NCBI GenBank assembly: GCA_002964805.2 | Contig: PUDQ02000018.1 | Location: forward strand, 124,001-188,000 | DNA length: 64,000 nucleotides | DNA from: Trametes villosa | Taxonomy: Eukaryota > Basidiomycota > Agaricomycetes > Polyporales > Polyporaceae | Direction: 5' to 3' | Shown here: positions 62,872 to 64,000 of the stretch, one piece after another | How the letters are laid out: each line of letters opens with the position of its first letter | Numbering within the stretch: the stretch's first letter is position 1 | Notes under the pieces: model-generated | What the model was told of the DNA's origin: nothing | The model's database searches: none | What the model saw: only the letters and a program-made list of their open reading frames with translations | Program-made: the position numbers and the translations under genes

Positions 62872-63915
62872 ATGAACGCAGCTCTCAATCGATTCGACCC
62901 GAGGCGCTTCGGTCGAGAGGGTAAGTGTCGTGGAAGCCGTTCGTACGGCAAACACTGAAAGGAGAGTATCAGGGCGCAAGCAAGTGCGCTTCGAGCAGGA
63001 CGAGTCGTCCGATAATGGACCAGCCTCTTCCGGAGCCCCTCCCTCCACTATTATGCCCGGCTCCACTCAAGCCGGCCACGCTATGAGGCCTCTCTGGATC
63101 ACGGTGGCTGCAATCATAGCCTACCTCCTTGTGCGAGACGGCTGGCTTGTCGTAGTCACATCGCGGCTCCCTCTCCCTCCCTCCCTCCGCTTTCTGCAAC
63201 AAGCGGTACCTCCCTCTACTCTCTCCAAGATAGACGAGGCCGTCTTCCGAGCGCGGACTCCCGTCCCGTATCGAGACTATGCGCTCGCCGCGGACGGAGG
63301 GGAGGTTCTCGGTGAGCTCACCACTGGAGGCCTGCGTGGGCCCTCTTCCCCGCTGCTCGCTCTCAACGACGACACACGCGTTGGACACTGCTGGCTCATA
63401 CCCGCCCCCCACGGACAACTTACCATCACCCTCCACGACACCATCTACCCTACACGTGTTAGTATCGACCACATTCCCCGAGCTATTGCGGCAGACATCG
63501 GTCAGGCACCCCGCAGACTCATACTTTGGGGGCTCATCGACGGCTCGGAGAACAAGGAACGGTATCGCAAGAACCTCGACGCTCTTCAAGGCGGCCGCAT
63601 CCTCGAGCGCAACCACCCACCTCTCACCCGGCCAGGGTACATGTTCGTGGAACTTGCCAGCTTCGTCTACGACATCACGCAGCCGCAAGACGTGCAAACC
63701 TTCTCTGTGCACGAAGCAGTCCGCAAGCTCGGCATGGACATCGGCGTCTACGTCCTGGAGATCGCACAGAACTGGGGATCCGACTCGACCTGTATTTATC
63801 GAGTTCGTATCCACGGGGACGCCCGCCATGCCAATCAAACCGTGAGTGCACGTTGAGCTTCATTGTCGCCATCAGCTTACCCCTCGTCGCCCTGTAGTCT
63901 TCACTCGCTCGGTAG
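62872..63915 (+). CDS. Short SUN-domain (Sad1/UNC-84) protein
   Basis: Three exons (62872-62920, 62973-63841, 63898-63915) join to 311 residues. A short nucleoplasm-type N-terminus with a basic start leads to one membrane segment, LWITVAAIIAYLLV (about residues 56-70). After a spacer, the C-terminal SUN domain begins near residue 135. It shows CWLIPAPHGQLTITL, IDHIPRAIAADIG, APRRLILWGL, MFVELASFVYDI and IAQNWGSDSTCIYRVRIHG, all typical. SUN proteins sit in the inner nuclear membrane and bind KASH proteins to tether nuclei and the spindle pole body. The coiled-coil spacer is much shorter than in most SUN proteins. Confidence 0.85.
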
Positions 63916-64000
63916 TTATATTTTATGTTTGCAATGGTATTTTCGTTGGCCATCTCGAGTGCGCCTGGTTGCGCCGGTGTGATCCTCGCAGTCTCCTCAT

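Overview
The window is nuclear DNA of a filamentous basidiomycete, most likely a mushroom-forming (Agaricomycetes, perhaps Polyporales) species. Genes are dense and cut by many 50-70 nt introns, coding DNA is GC-rich, and the gene families are typical of that group: tandem microsomal P450s, a basidiomycete-type PAS protein and a tnp2-like transposase. No prokaryotic operons, CRISPR arrays, rRNA or convincing tRNA genes were seen. Gene models below were spliced by hand from reading frames, splice sites and comparison between paralogues.

Region 1 (0.8-18.6 kb) is a head-to-tail array of cytochrome P450 genes, all on the + strand. Four close copies (type A: starts 819, 3801, 6730, 9897) are followed by two copies of a second type (type B: 12593 and 16457). 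A truncated type A remnant lies between the two type B genes (15381-15828). The type A units repeat about every 3 kb including their upstream DNA. The type B genes also share an upstream block. All six intact genes keep the membrane anchor, I-helix acid-Thr, ExxR, PERF and Cys-heme motifs, and all encode the I-helix motif in a 14-nt exon. A NAD(P)-binding NmrA-like reductase (19.7-20.9 kb) follows. No terpene cyclase, PKS or NRPS lies in the window, so the substrate cannot be named.

Region 2 (21.5-34.6 kb) is framed by two near-identical HAD phosphatase genes in inverted orientation (21578-22873 minus; 33327-34593 plus). Between them lie a gene-poor stretch with an AT-rich MITE-like element, a large proline-rich protein with a linker-histone (H15) domain, and a RidA-family deaminase.

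Region 3 (35.1-45.2 kb) has a RecQ helicase split into about 20 exons, two of them only 15 nt, then a gene-poor GC-rich stretch and a PAS-domain protein with a His/Ser- and Arg/Asp-repeat tail. Region 4 (45.2-49.0 kb) is gene-free and holds several tandem or direct repeats. Region 5 (49.1-53.1 kb) is an apparently intact tnp2-like transposase gene.

Region 6 (53.4-63.9 kb) is compact: a membrane protein of unknown function, an LRR/F-box-like protein, a WD40 protein with a C-terminal membrane anchor, a small membrane protein, a Ser/Pro-rich protein, a 133-residue helical protein, and a short SUN-domain protein of the nuclear envelope. A perfect 24-bp minisatellite lies at 55.57-55.67 kb. I did not find a clearly new biological system. 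The P450 array, its exon structure, its conserved upstream box and its unusual introns are the strongest targets for follow-up.
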